The notes under the pieces were generated by a model. That model had not been told where the DNA came from, ran no database searches, and saw nothing but the letters and a program-made list of their open reading frames with translations. The position numbers were made by a program, and so were the translations under genes. Positions 29,568-38,285 of a stretch of DNA of 64,000 bases are shown here, in pieces; position 1 is the stretch's first letter; every line of letters starts with the position of its first letter. This DNA is from JAEZAF01 sp964395665 (GTDB lineage: Bacteria; Chloroflexota; Anaerolineae; Aggregatilineales; Phototrophicaceae). The stretch is taken from positions 1 to 64,000 of the forward strand of contig CAYNDH010000001.1 in NCBI GenBank assembly GCA_964395665.1. Reading direction: 5' to 3'.

Positions 29568-30004
29568 CGGTTATTCCAATACAATTCAATTGCCTTACGT
29601 GCATCGTCATCATCAATGTGATACAGGACCAGAAATGCCATTTGTCCAGCGGGTGTGTCCGTCTCTTCACGCAGAAGGTCAACGACATCCGGCACGACAA
29701 CCTGCGGCGCAGTCGCCCGCGCAATCGAAACCAGCGCCCACGCGGCATTGGACTGGACAGAGAACACCGGATCATGCAGCGCATTGATCAGCGCGGGGAC
29801 GGTCATCGGGCTGGCTAACTTGTCCAGCGCCCATGTCGCCATCATCCGCACATCGTCGTTTTCACTTGTCACCAGGCGCACTACATGGGGAATGGCTTTA
29901 TACAGATATGTTTTGCCGGTGAGGATCAGACCCACCATCTGGCGGGAAGGAGAGTCATTTTTGAGCAGTTCAAAAATTTCCCCCCGGTCGATTTTTGTAT
30001 TCAT
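29564..30004 (-). CDS. HEAT-repeat protein heading the Mo-hydroxylase operon
   Basis: The 146-residue soluble protein consists of three to four HEAT-like helical repeats, seen in LVTSENDDVRMMATWALDKLASPMTVPALINALHDPVFSVQSNAAWALVSIA. Such proteins act as scaffolds or as PBS-lyase-type helpers, and this one has no catalytic motif. The stop overlaps the start of the FAD/Fe-S subunit gene (ATGA), so it is made together with the enzyme. A role in subunit assembly or cofactor insertion is plausible but not shown. A second small HEAT gene lies at 44.1 kb. Confidence 0.8.
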   Translation of the reverse strand: MNTKIDRGEIFELLKNDSPSRQMVGLILTGKTYLYKAIPHVVRLVTSENDDVRMMATWALDKLASPMTVPALINALHDPVFSVQSNAAWALVSIARATAPQVVVPDVVDLLREETDTPAGQMAFLVLYHIDDDDARKAIELYWNNR

Positions 30005-30093
30005 CGCTGAACTTAACTCCAGTATATCTGGTTAAAATCTGCTCTGGGATTTCCATACAGGATACACATCCTTACCGAATGTCGTACAGAGCA

Positions 30094-30714
30094 TCATGCT
30101 TTCGACAGCGGTTCCACCTCAACCACCGTCACAGGATTGATATTCATGATCCGCGTCCCTTCATAATCAGTTTCAGTGACACTCCGCCGATCATAGGTGT
30201 GGACATGACCGTGAAACATATAACGCGGACGATACCATTTCATGAAGGTGAGAAGCGCCTTGAAGCCCTTATGGGGACGATCCTCTGCATCATGAATACC
30301 GGCTGAAGGCGAATGCGTGACCAGCACATCAACGCCGTGCCCTTTGTGGGATCGGGGGATCAGCATCTGCGGCCCCAGCTTGATCACCATCCCCAGCATC
30401 TCGCTTTCGCTGTACTGAATACTGCCGTTGTTGTAACGCATTGACCCTTCAAGGCCAACAAACGTCAGGCCGTTATAGGAAACCACCCGTCTGTGGAGAT
30501 CTTCTCCGCCGGGCGGTGATTGTGCATAGCCTTCATCATGATTGCCGCGCACATAGAATAATGGCACATTCAGCACCGAAATAATAAATTCCAGATAGGC
30601 CGCAGAGAGGTCGCCACAACTGATGACCAATTCAACATCGCTGTAACGTCGGCGCAGGTTCGCCGCGCTCTCCATCTGCGGCATAATCGTATCACTAACA
30701 CACAGAATTTTCAC
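30094..30714 (-). CDS. Metallophosphoesterase lacking the first-motif histidine
   Basis: The 206-residue calcineurin-like phosphoesterase has GDLSAAYLE, the RGNHDEGY motif and HGHVHTYDR, giving most of the dinuclear metal site. The first motif reads CVSDTIMPQ, so the usual D-x-H is replaced and the histidine ligand is missing. Relatives with this change exist, and their substrates are not known to me. The start is GTG at 30714 with GAAGG six bases upstream. It follows xdhC by 26 bp and is probably the last gene of the long F420/XdhC transcript. Confidence 0.85.
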   Translation of the reverse strand: MKILCVSDTIMPQMESAANLRRRYSDVELVISCGDLSAAYLEFIISVLNVPLFYVRGNHDEGYAQSPPGGEDLHRRVVSYNGLTFVGLEGSMRYNNGSIQYSESEMLGMVIKLGPQMLIPRSHKGHGVDVLVTHSPSAGIHDAEDRPHKGFKALLTFMKWYRPRYMFHGHVHTYDRRSVTETDYEGTRIMNINPVTVVEVEPLSKA

Positions 30715-30740
30715 AAAGAACCTTCAACTTATAATTCATT

Positions 30741-31610
30741 TTACGCTGTCGGCTCGCTCTCGACCGGCTGGGGATCTGGCTGCGGGCCTGAATGTGAGCT
30801 TGCCCGTTCGCTTAACGGGCGTGCAGTCCCACCGCGCCGCAGCATGGTGATTTCAGCAAGGATGCTGAGTGCGATTTCCTTCGGCGTTTCGGATTTCAAT
30901 TCAAGCCCAATCGGTGCTCGAATACGGGATAGCTCGTCGTCCGTCAGGCCGTACTCCTCAACCAGTGATTTTGCCGTTAATTTCCAGCGGCGTACACTGC
31001 CGATCAGACCGATATAAGGCGCTGGTGTCTGAAGCAGCGCAGGCAGCAGCGCGAGATCAACCGGCAGCCCACGCGTAACACAGGCGACATAGGTCGATGC
31101 ATCGATATTCACGTGCTGCGTCACTTCCCCCGGCTTGCAGATCACATATTCCGCCATTCCGGGGACCGCTTCCGGGTTACACAGGTCGGCGCGGTCATCA
31201 CACAGGATTACGCGGTATTCCATCCACCGCCCAAGCTCCGCCAGCGCCTTACCCACATGACCAGCCCCGATCACCAGCAGTTTCGGGGCGACATTCAGCG
31301 GCTCGATGAAAATCTGTGCCGTGCCACCGCAGATCCCCGGATCACCGTCTTCAAGATTGTTCAGCGTGTAGGTCCGCAGGCGCGTCTGGCCGTCATTCAG
31401 GCAGCCCAGCGCTTCCTGAATAACTTTGGCTTCCATCGCCCCGCCCCCAATCGTCCCCACAATAGCTCCATCGGCCTGTACCAGCATTTTACTGCCAGCA
31501 TGTCGGGGAATTGAACCTTGTGTCGTGATCACCGTTGCCAGCGCTGCCGGTGTCCCCTGATTTTGGGCAGCAAGAATGGCGGCAAAGACATGTTTGTGGT
31601 CATCGTGCAT
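30741..31610 (-). CDS. xdhC: XdhC-family molybdenum enzyme maturation protein
   Basis: XdhC/CoxI proteins bind and sulfurate molybdenum cofactor and insert it into xanthine dehydrogenase-family enzymes. The 289-residue protein has the N-terminal XdhC domain (ALATVITTQGSIPRHAGSKMLV and GTIGGGAMEAKV) and a C-terminal Rossmann domain (KLLVIGAGHVGKALAELG at about 110). A disordered Pro/Ser/Glu tail ends the protein. Its ATG lies inside the end of the membrane glycosyltransferase gene (11-bp overlap), so it is coupled to that transcript rather than to the Mo-hydroxylase genes. The functional partner is still expected to be the enzyme encoded at 25.3-29.6 kb. Confidence 0.92.
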   Translation of the reverse strand: MHDDHKHVFAAILAAQNQGTPAALATVITTQGSIPRHAGSKMLVQADGAIVGTIGGGAMEAKVIQEALGCLNDGQTRLRTYTLNNLEDGDPGICGGTAQIFIEPLNVAPKLLVIGAGHVGKALAELGRWMEYRVILCDDRADLCNPEAVPGMAEYVICKPGEVTQHVNIDASTYVACVTRGLPVDLALLPALLQTPAPYIGLIGSVRRWKLTAKSLVEEYGLTDDELSRIRAPIGLELKSETPKEIALSILAEITMLRRGGTARPLSERASSHSGPQPDPQPVESEPTA

Positions 31611-34134
31611 CGGTTTGCACCTCGATCTGACCGATCATCACCCGCTGTGCGGATTCATCAATGGTAAAGTCAGCGCTCTCACCCTGCAAGCGCTGACCGG
31701 TCACTGGATCATACATGCCAATCGCGAGTGTGTATTCCCCCAGTGGGACGGCCTCCAGATTCAGGGAGAATGTCTCCTGATACGAACCGGGCAGCGCATT
31801 CTGTAAGATCAATCCCCCCTGCCCCAGACGAAGATCGGCCTGCGCCAGCGGCGGCTGGGATGGATCATCATACACATGGATAAACAGCAGCGCATCACCT
31901 TCGGCATCAGATGTGATCTGCCAGCGGATCATGCCATCCAGCGTCCGGGTGGCTGCATTATAAGTGTAATCAAACGCCAGCCGAATTGCACCTTCCTGAA
32001 ATAAGATGCTGGCTTCTCTGCCGGCTTCTCTGCCGGCTTCGCTGTCCGCTTCAGGCGGTTCGTAACGGCCCTGATAAACCCAGTGCATATAGGGCATGTA
32101 GACAAAACCCTGCGGCACAAGGCGGATTTCCGGCGTGTCTGATACGATCATATCTGATGAGATCAGCGTGGGGATTTCCAGCCACTGCCCCGGAATGGAT
32201 GGAATCCAGTGTTCGGCAGTCAGTTGATCTCCAACGTACACTTGCAGCAGCCCGGCTTCCAGCGGATGAACACGGGTGATCAGCAGAGCATCCTGCCCGG
32301 TCTGAACATCGATGCGAAAACGTTCTTCTCCATTCAGACGCCTGCCGCCATCCGTGACAATACAGGCGGATGCATCGGCACAGGACAGCGTCTGCTGCTG
32401 GTAAAATTCGGTCGCAAAGCCAGCGACATGTGACTGATTATGCCATCGGTAGTTATGCTGCTGTTCCGAATTCAGGTCCGCGACATCAATCTGACCGACC
32501 AGCACAGCATCCTTGAGCGCTGTCAGATAGGTCAGCAGCAGTGGGGACTGCACCTGCCCCGCAGCGTCTACACCAACCCATGTCGGCTGATAAATCCCCT
32601 GAAACGGTCCCCCCAGCGCGACATTAAAGCGGGGATCGTAGTCTGCTTCAAATCCCTGAAGCAGTTCACCATAGACCGAGGTCTGCGCCAGATAATTCAG
32701 GCCGCGCGCATCGTTATAGGCTGCGATATAGTCAGGGCGTGGTTCGACTACCGTCAGATATTCACCAACCGCACCGGGGCCATTACGCCACCAGTCCGCA
32801 GCGCCTGCCGTGGTAAGGCCGACCATGTCAATCGTAGTGCGATCACCCAGATAACGCATCATCCCGACATCATGGACCGCGACTACGGCATCCGCTGGTG
32901 TATTTTGTGACAGCCAGCGGGCCATTGCCAGCGGCTGAAGCGCGACACTGCGGGTATTCATCGCGTAATAGCCTACAAACTGCGCCATTGACCAGACGCC
33001 AAAAATCATCAGCAGGCCGACCAGTCCCCACGACAAACGCTGACGAAATCGCCCCTGAACCAGCATCAAACCAAAGGGGGACAGGGCCACAACCAGCGCG
33101 ATCATCGGCATCTGATAGCGCTTAAAATGCCAGAAGGCAGTATCCAGTGTGGAGATGGACCCAATCAGCGCGACCAACCATAGCAGAATCAAAAAAAGAA
33201 ATGTCAGCCGACGGTTTTGTACAGACCAGACCGCGACACCTGCCAGCGCAATCAGTACCAGTCCGGGCAGCAGATACGGCACGCCGAATTCGCCGAAGCC
33301 GGTGATCAGTTCAGTCAGGGTACGGGTGATATTTTCCCCAATCCGGCGCAGCACTTCGCCCCATTCGAAAGGGATCATCCCCAGCAGGGACTTCGCCTGA
33401 TTGCCGGTCGGCGAAAAGCTGCCGGTCACGATGCGGTTGAGCAGTGGTTGCAAACCCGTCAGCAGGACTGGCAGCAGCAGCCAGAGGTGATGCCGTTGCC
33501 ACAAGTGCCGCTGCTGAAGCAGCTCTATCAGGCACACCACGACAGCAATCACCGCCATGATACTGCCTTCTGGCCGCGTGATCGCCAGCAGCGACGCCGC
33601 AGGGATCAGCACGCGGTACTGGCGGCTCAAATAGCCCCACAGCGTCCACAGCAGCAGGCAGATCAGCACCAGCGTTTCCATCCCGCTGTATGCGTGCCAT
33701 GTGACCGCACCGCTGAGGATGAACGCCGCGCCGGTCAGGATTGCAGCATTAGACGACAGACCCGCGAAACGGGCGATACGGGTGACAGCGATTGCACTAC
33801 CGAACAGCGCCCCGCCGCCAATCATCAGCGCCCACCAGCCTAACTGAAGATCCTCAAGCCCTAACAGGGCACCAACCGCCAGTAAATAGGGATACAGCAG
33901 GCTGGTCGCACCGGATGTGGATGGCTGGCCGGGATTGTACTGATAGGGTTCGCCACGGGCGATCTGACGCGCATACTGAAAGTGAATATAGGCGTCGTCC
34001 ACCGGCATCAGCGGAGAGCCATCACCTGCCGGTAAGGATGTGAGGGCGTAAACGCCAAGTGTCAGCGCGCTCAGCAGCCCCAGAAAAGGGACCCATAAGC
34101 GATACCAGCGACGTTGTGAGTCTTCGATCATCAT
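31600..34134 (-). CDS. GT-C-fold membrane glycosyltransferase with soluble C-terminal domain
   Basis: The 844-residue protein has about eleven membrane helices in its first 430 residues. It carries the GT-C pattern DDAYIHFQYARQIARGEPYQYNPG, later HAYSGMETLVL and AITRPEGS, which resembles AftB-like polyprenyl-sugar transferases. The acidic DD at about residue 44 would be the catalytic or metal pair. The last ~300 residues are soluble and beta-rich, ending in two sandwich-like parts. An in-frame 12-bp tandem repeat encodes EAGREAGREAS. The donor would be a lipid-linked sugar and the acceptor an envelope glycan, but neither can be specified. Its ATG overlaps the preceding oxidoreductase stop by 4 bp, and it overlaps xdhC by 11 bp. 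Confidence 0.75.
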   Translation of the reverse strand: MMIEDSQRRWYRLWVPFLGLLSALTLGVYALTSLPAGDGSPLMPVDDAYIHFQYARQIARGEPYQYNPGQPSTSGATSLLYPYLLAVGALLGLEDLQLGWWALMIGGGALFGSAIAVTRIARFAGLSSNAAILTGAAFILSGAVTWHAYSGMETLVLICLLLWTLWGYLSRQYRVLIPAASLLAITRPEGSIMAVIAVVVCLIELLQQRHLWQRHHLWLLLPVLLTGLQPLLNRIVTGSFSPTGNQAKSLLGMIPFEWGEVLRRIGENITRTLTELITGFGEFGVPYLLPGLVLIALAGVAVWSVQNRRLTFLFLILLWLVALIGSISTLDTAFWHFKRYQMPMIALVVALSPFGLMLVQGRFRQRLSWGLVGLLMIFGVWSMAQFVGYYAMNTRSVALQPLAMARWLSQNTPADAVVAVHDVGMMRYLGDRTTIDMVGLTTAGAADWWRNGPGAVGEYLTVVEPRPDYIAAYNDARGLNYLAQTSVYGELLQGFEADYDPRFNVALGGPFQGIYQPTWVGVDAAGQVQSPLLLTYLTALKDAVLVGQIDVADLNSEQQHNYRWHNQSHVAGFATEFYQQQTLSCADASACIVTDGGRRLNGEERFRIDVQTGQDALLITRVHPLEAGLLQVYVGDQLTAEHWIPSIPGQWLEIPTLISSDMIVSDTPEIRLVPQGFVYMPYMHWVYQGRYEPPEADSEAGREAGREASILFQEGAIRLAFDYTYNAATRTLDGMIRWQITSDAEGDALLFIHVYDDPSQPPLAQADLRLGQGGLILQNALPGSYQETFSLNLEAVPLGEYTLAIGMYDPVTGQRLQGESADFTIDESAQRVMIGQIEVQTDAR
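32011..32046. repeat. 12-bp tandem repeat in the glycosyltransferase gene
   Basis: GGCTTCTCTGCC is present twice exactly and a third time with three changes. It is in frame and encodes the repeated residues EAGR in a linker before the C-terminal domain, so it changes linker length without breaking the gene. Confidence 0.6.
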
Positions 34135-35177
34135 GGATTGGCGGTCGAAATGGGGACGGTATCGGTGGTCGTATCCGCACCACTGTCTGCAAAGACATCA
34201 ATGACATAACGGACATCGTCACCCAGAGGATAAAGCACTGCTGTCGTAATACCCGATGCGAAATATTCACCGACCTTTGCCCGGACTTCCTGCGGTGTCC
34301 CTGAAGCTGTCAGCATCTGGACGACATCATCCGGTACCAGACGCATGGCCTGTTCAATCTGATATTCTTCAGGCTCCCACGCCAGCACCTGCGACACCTC
34401 ATCGATCAGCTCCGGGCGGACACCGCTCGCCAGCATCAGGCGCGGCTGCTGCACCAGATAGGGGATGATCAGGCGGCGAGCGCGATTGAGGGCCAATGTC
34501 CGGTTACGATCGACCGAACAGACGATAAGCTGCGGCCTTGCCATCTGATCAAGCGGTCTGCCGGATTGTCTCAGGCCGCGCTGAAGTTCTTCCATCACGA
34601 CCGCATTATGTGCCGGGGATGCCATCAGATTCAGCAGGACGCCATTGGCGATCTCTCCGGCCAGCGCTGCCATACTCGCCCCGATCGCACCGAGATAGAC
34701 CGGGATGCTGCGCGGCTCACGCCGCCCATGGACTACATCCAGTGCGATATCATCAAGCTGTACAAATTCACCGCGATAGGTCACCCGCTGAAGCGTGAAT
34801 AAGGCTTTCAGGGCCGTTACCACCTCACGCATCGCCAGCAGCGGTTTGGAGCGCACCACCCCGGTCTTATGCGCCAGTGGTTCCCACCAGCTCCCCAGAC
34901 CGCACATGATGCGATCAGGGGCGAGATCATCCAGCGTCAGGAAAGTGGCAGCCAGTGCCGCGGTATTCCGAGTCCAGTGCGTCATCACACCGGAACCGAT
35001 TTTGATGCGCATGGTCGTCGCAGCATAGGCTGCCATGGCAATCGTAGCATCGCGCACCAGACGCGTCTCCGCCTGCCAGACGCTGTCAAAACCGCGCAGT
35101 TCCGCATACTGGACATAGCGGATCGAATCCCGCAGGGAATAATGATCCTGCAGATAAAGGCCGTACCGATCATCCAT
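34131..35177 (-). CDS. Luciferase-like (LLM) oxidoreductase, probably F420-dependent
   Basis: The 348-residue TIM-barrel protein has the family pattern GFDSVWQAETRLVRDATIAMAAYAATTMRIKIGSGV and an internal PVYLGAIGASMAALAGEIANGVLLNL. These resemble methylene-tetrahydromethanopterin reductase-like, F420-using LLM enzymes. No signal peptide is seen. It directly follows cofC (9-bp gap) and the F420 genes, which supports F420H2 rather than FMNH2 as the cofactor, but the substrate is unknown. The stop overlaps the glycosyltransferase start (ATGA). Confidence 0.85.
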   Translation of the reverse strand: MDDRYGLYLQDHYSLRDSIRYVQYAELRGFDSVWQAETRLVRDATIAMAAYAATTMRIKIGSGVMTHWTRNTAALAATFLTLDDLAPDRIMCGLGSWWEPLAHKTGVVRSKPLLAMREVVTALKALFTLQRVTYRGEFVQLDDIALDVVHGRREPRSIPVYLGAIGASMAALAGEIANGVLLNLMASPAHNAVVMEELQRGLRQSGRPLDQMARPQLIVCSVDRNRTLALNRARRLIIPYLVQQPRLMLASGVRPELIDEVSQVLAWEPEEYQIEQAMRLVPDDVVQMLTASGTPQEVRAKVGEYFASGITTAVLYPLGDDVRYVIDVFADSGADTTTDTVPISTANP

Positions 35178-35186
35178 AGGCTTGTA

Positions 35187-35864
35187 TTACAGCCAGTCTA
35201 GCTGAGGCAGCACGCTGTCCTGTGCTTCTGATGGTGGACGCCAGATCGAATCGGGTGGCGTTGTCTGGATGAGTTGATAATACCTATGAAGGTCTTCCGG
35301 CACATCAATATCGAACTGCAGGCGTTCGGACTGATAGTGTTCGACGTTAGCATCGACCTCTCTGGCAAAGTTGGTGTGACGCTGAAAGCTGCCCGGCCCA
35401 TAAGCATAATTGATGCAGCCGGGTGGACGCACAAACAGGGCATTCGTGCCGTCCCGTACACTGTCGGTCGCAATTACAACACTTGGAAAAGAACGCTTAC
35501 CAATAGTGATAATATTACTGATGTCCTCACGGTTAATCAGCGGCAGATCGGCAGGCAGGATCAGAATGGAATCACTGCGCCAGCTTTCGATGATCTTCGT
35601 TGCCCGCAGCAGCGCATTATTCAATTCAGGCGTTCCGCTTTCCTGAACCGTGCGAACCTTATATTCACGGGCAATTGCCAGAGCGCGGTTATCGCGGCTG
35701 ATCACCAGTGTCCCTGCAACCTGCGGGACTTCATTCACGGTCTTCAGCACATGTCGCAGCATCGCTTCTGCCAGATGCTGCCGTTCATCAGGTGTGAGGA
35801 TTTTCGCCAGCCGACTTTTCGCCAAGCGCAGCGGCTTAACGGGAATCACCACCCATGTTGTCAT
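35187..35864 (-). CDS. cofC: 2-phospho-L-lactate (or PEP) guanylyltransferase CofC
   Basis: CofC activates 2-phospholactate, or phosphoenolpyruvate in many bacteria, with GTP to make the donor for the F420 side chain. The 225-residue protein has the nucleotidyltransferase start WVVIPVKPLRLAKSRLAKIL, the ILPADLPLINREDI metal region and GTNALFVRPPG. The open frame begins at 35873. However, the ATG at 35864 shares one base with the cofD stop (TGATG) and has AAGGA at 8 nt, so I chose it. It lies between cofD and the LLM oxidoreductase. Confidence 0.93.
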   Translation of the reverse strand: MTTWVVIPVKPLRLAKSRLAKILTPDERQHLAEAMLRHVLKTVNEVPQVAGTLVISRDNRALAIAREYKVRTVQESGTPELNNALLRATKIIESWRSDSILILPADLPLINREDISNIITIGKRSFPSVVIATDSVRDGTNALFVRPPGCINYAYGPGSFQRHTNFAREVDANVEHYQSERLQFDIDVPEDLHRYYQLIQTTPPDSIWRPPSEAQDSVLPQLDWL

Positions 35865-36892
35865 CACTTCCATCCTTGTAGCGTTTCTAAAATCTTTTTG
35901 GCGAGTTTAACTTTACTTTGAGTATCCCCCATTATTGTATCAAAACTCTGGACCTTATAGATGACAGAATGTAAATTTTCGGAGTCTGGTCGGCTGGCTT
36001 CCCCTGACTGGCTCTGCCAGTCGCGTTGATCGCGCTCATCAGTGATGAAGCCATTCAACAGATCACCGTAATAATCCATCACCGACTGTGCCGAGACTTC
36101 CATCCCCAGTTCGCCCATGATTTTGGCTGCCGGTCCCTTGACAGCCTTTCCATCAATGATCGGCGTCAGGGCGACACGTGGGATCTGACGGGATCTCAGA
36201 AGATCAGCCATGTCAGGGATCGCCATCATCGGCCCGATTGACAGCCACGGGTTGGATGGCCCGAACAGGATGACGTCCGCCTCAGCCAGAGCCTGTCGCA
36301 CTTCCGGCGTCAGACGTGCTTCTGATGCACCGCGATATTCAAGTGACTTCACACGCGGCTGCCAGCGATAGCGGACGAAGTATTCCTGAAATTCCAGTGC
36401 GCCATGTTCCTCGGTGTGAACGATGGTCATCACCGGATCATCGGTGATTGGCAGCAGCGCACACCGAAGCCCGGAACGGGCCGCCAGTTCACGGGTGATG
36501 TCGGTCAGGCGCATCCCCTGATGCAGCCACTGTGTCCGCAGCAGATGCGTCGCGAGATCCTGATCCTTCAGGCCGAACCACGTCTGCTCACCATAACGCC
36601 GGAGCGCATCAAGCATGGCGGTGGTATCGCCAGCGATGCCCCACCCGTTAACCGGATCAACACGCTCCGACAGCGTGTACATGATCGTATCCAGATCGGG
36701 GCAGACACGCAGACCATAATGCCAGAAATCGTCGGCGACATTGACGATCACCGTCAGATTCTCCGGTGGCAGAGAGTGTGACAGGCCATACGCCAGTTTT
36801 GCCCCGCCGACACCCCCAACCAGTACAACGACTTTCGGGTTAGAGAACAGGGTTTCAAGCAAGGTTTCGTTTATGATTTCCACAGCACACAC
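35864..36892 (-). CDS. cofD: 2-phospho-L-lactate (or PEP) transferase CofD/FbiA
   Basis: CofD joins the activated phospho-acid to FO, giving F420-0 or its dehydro form. The 342 residues contain VVVLVGGVGGAKLAYGLSHSL, the NVADDFWHYGLRVCPDLDTIMYTL metal/nucleotide region and ILFGPSNPWLSIGPMMAI. The first codon is GTG (36892), inside the nitroreductase end (22-bp overlap). This leaves about 18 residues before the usual family start. A GTG three codons later is an alternative. The gene sits in a row of F420 genes with overlaps on both sides. Confidence 0.93.
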   Translation of the reverse strand: MCAVEIINETLLETLFSNPKVVVLVGGVGGAKLAYGLSHSLPPENLTVIVNVADDFWHYGLRVCPDLDTIMYTLSERVDPVNGWGIAGDTTAMLDALRRYGEQTWFGLKDQDLATHLLRTQWLHQGMRLTDITRELAARSGLRCALLPITDDPVMTIVHTEEHGALEFQEYFVRYRWQPRVKSLEYRGASEARLTPEVRQALAEADVILFGPSNPWLSIGPMMAIPDMADLLRSRQIPRVALTPIIDGKAVKGPAAKIMGELGMEVSAQSVMDYYGDLLNGFITDERDQRDWQSQSGEASRPDSENLHSVIYKVQSFDTIMGDTQSKVKLAKKILETLQGWK

Positions 36893-37479
36893 TTTTCGAG
36901 TGAGTCCCGGGGGCGTTCGCGTTCCTGCGCGGGATATCCGACGGTAATCAGCGCCTGAGGCCGCCAGTCTGACGGCAATTCAAGCTGTTTACGAACGACA
37001 TCAGGACAGAAGAGCGGCGCGCACATCCAGCACGCACCCAAATCAAGAGAGGATGCCATCAGCAGCAGATTCTGGCCGGCCATGGCGGTACTCTGCACCG
37101 CCATAATCTCTTCCAGCGTCTGCCGCTTTGCATCCGGGTAAACATCCATATCGGCCATCGACAGACACAGCACGATCACCACCGGTGCGCCAGTGATGCG
37201 CTGAAAGGAACGGTCAACATCAGCGCCGATCACTGCTTCCGGCACACCATCGGCTGTTAAATCCGCCCGAAGCCGCTGCCCCATCGCCACAGCCAGCGCC
37301 TGCTTTTCGTCCGCCGCCGTCAGGACGGCAAAGCGCCACGGCTGGCGGTTGTGGGCCGACGGCGCCCAGATCGCAGCGGTCAGCAGTTGTTCGATCACAT
37401 CACGCGGGACAGGATCAGGATGATACCGCCGCAGCGAACGACGCCTCATGATCGTGTCCAGCAGGGACGCTTCAGCCAT
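36871..37479 (-). CDS. Nitroreductase-family protein, candidate dehydro-F420 reductase
   Basis: The 202-residue FMN-binding protein opens with RRSLRRYHPDPVPRDVIEQLL and AAIWAPSAHNRQPWRFAVL, as in nitroreductases and the C-terminal half of actinobacterial FbiB. It lies 20 bp after cofE and before cofD, exactly where the second domain of FbiB would be if the fusion were split. In FbiB this domain reduces dehydro-F420-0 made from phosphoenolpyruvate. The same role is inferred here from position and family. A general nitroreductase is the alternative. Confidence 0.82.
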   Translation of the reverse strand: MAEASLLDTIMRRRSLRRYHPDPVPRDVIEQLLTAAIWAPSAHNRQPWRFAVLTAADEKQALAVAMGQRLRADLTADGVPEAVIGADVDRSFQRITGAPVVIVLCLSMADMDVYPDAKRQTLEEIMAVQSTAMAGQNLLLMASSLDLGACWMCAPLFCPDVVRKQLELPSDWRPQALITVGYPAQERERPRDSLEKCVLWKS

Positions 37480-37499
37480 AAATTTCTCTCAAACAGCCT

Positions 37500-38282
37500 T
37501 TAACGGTACAGGTCCAGTTCAGGGGAGCGGTTCAGTTCGGACGCCGTCCCCATCACCGGCGGATAGCGCAGCCCACGGACCAGTGTCACCGGCAGCCCTT
37601 CATCCCCTTCACCACATACCAGATGCGCGGCAGAGGCCACCAGATCCGCATAGCCCTGAACCGTCACTTTCAGAACCCGGCCAAAGAGATCGGTTTCCCC
37701 CCGCAGATCGAGCAGTGTCGGGATGCCAGCCGCGCCAACAGCCACACCGACATTCCCCATGCGAAAGGGGCGACCATGAGTATCGCTGATGACAATCCCG
37801 ACTTCAACACCGGTCACGGCAAGCAGCGCTTCGCGGATAGCATCTGCACTGCGATCAGGATCAATCGGCAGCAGCAGCACCCGCTCCCCGCCTTCATCGA
37901 CATTGCTCTGATCAATGCCAGCATTCGCACTGACAAAGCCCAGCCGATGCCGGGTGATCAGCACGCGACGCCCTTTGCGTGAGATCTCGGTACTTTCCTG
38001 CAACACCAGTTCGACGAGACGCGGGTCTTTCTCGGTTTCCCTGGCAAGCGCCGCCGCTTCTGCACTGGGGATCACATCATGCAGATCGACAATGCGCCCT
38101 TCGGCCTTGGAGACGATTTTAGAGGTTACCACCAGCACATCACCGGCCACCAGCGGGCACTGCATCCGCTCCAGTGCCTGAAGGATAAGCTGCGGCAGAT
38201 CATCGCCGGGTTTAATCAATGGTATACCGGTGAGTGAAAGAACAGTCACCGGCTGTACAGAAGCGGTTGTTTCTTCAGACAC
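37500..38282 (-). CDS. cofE: Coenzyme F420:L-glutamate ligase CofE
   Basis: CofE adds gamma-linked glutamates to F420-0 with GTP. The 260 residues contain LTGIPLIKPGDDLPQLILQAL, VLVVTSKIVSKAEGRIVDL and VGIVISDTHGRPFRMGNVGVAVGAAGI, all family hallmarks. There is no fused nitroreductase domain; the next gene supplies it. The start is a GTG at 38282, three bases after the npdG stop, which suggests coupled translation. A GTG eleven codons in (PVTVLSL) is an alternative. Confidence 0.94.
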   Translation of the reverse strand: MSEETTASVQPVTVLSLTGIPLIKPGDDLPQLILQALERMQCPLVAGDVLVVTSKIVSKAEGRIVDLHDVIPSAEAAALARETEKDPRLVELVLQESTEISRKGRRVLITRHRLGFVSANAGIDQSNVDEGGERVLLLPIDPDRSADAIREALLAVTGVEVGIVISDTHGRPFRMGNVGVAVGAAGIPTLLDLRGETDLFGRVLKVTVQGYADLVASAAHLVCGEGDEGLPVTLVRGLRYPPVMGTASELNRSPELDLYR

Positions 38283-38285
38283 AGA

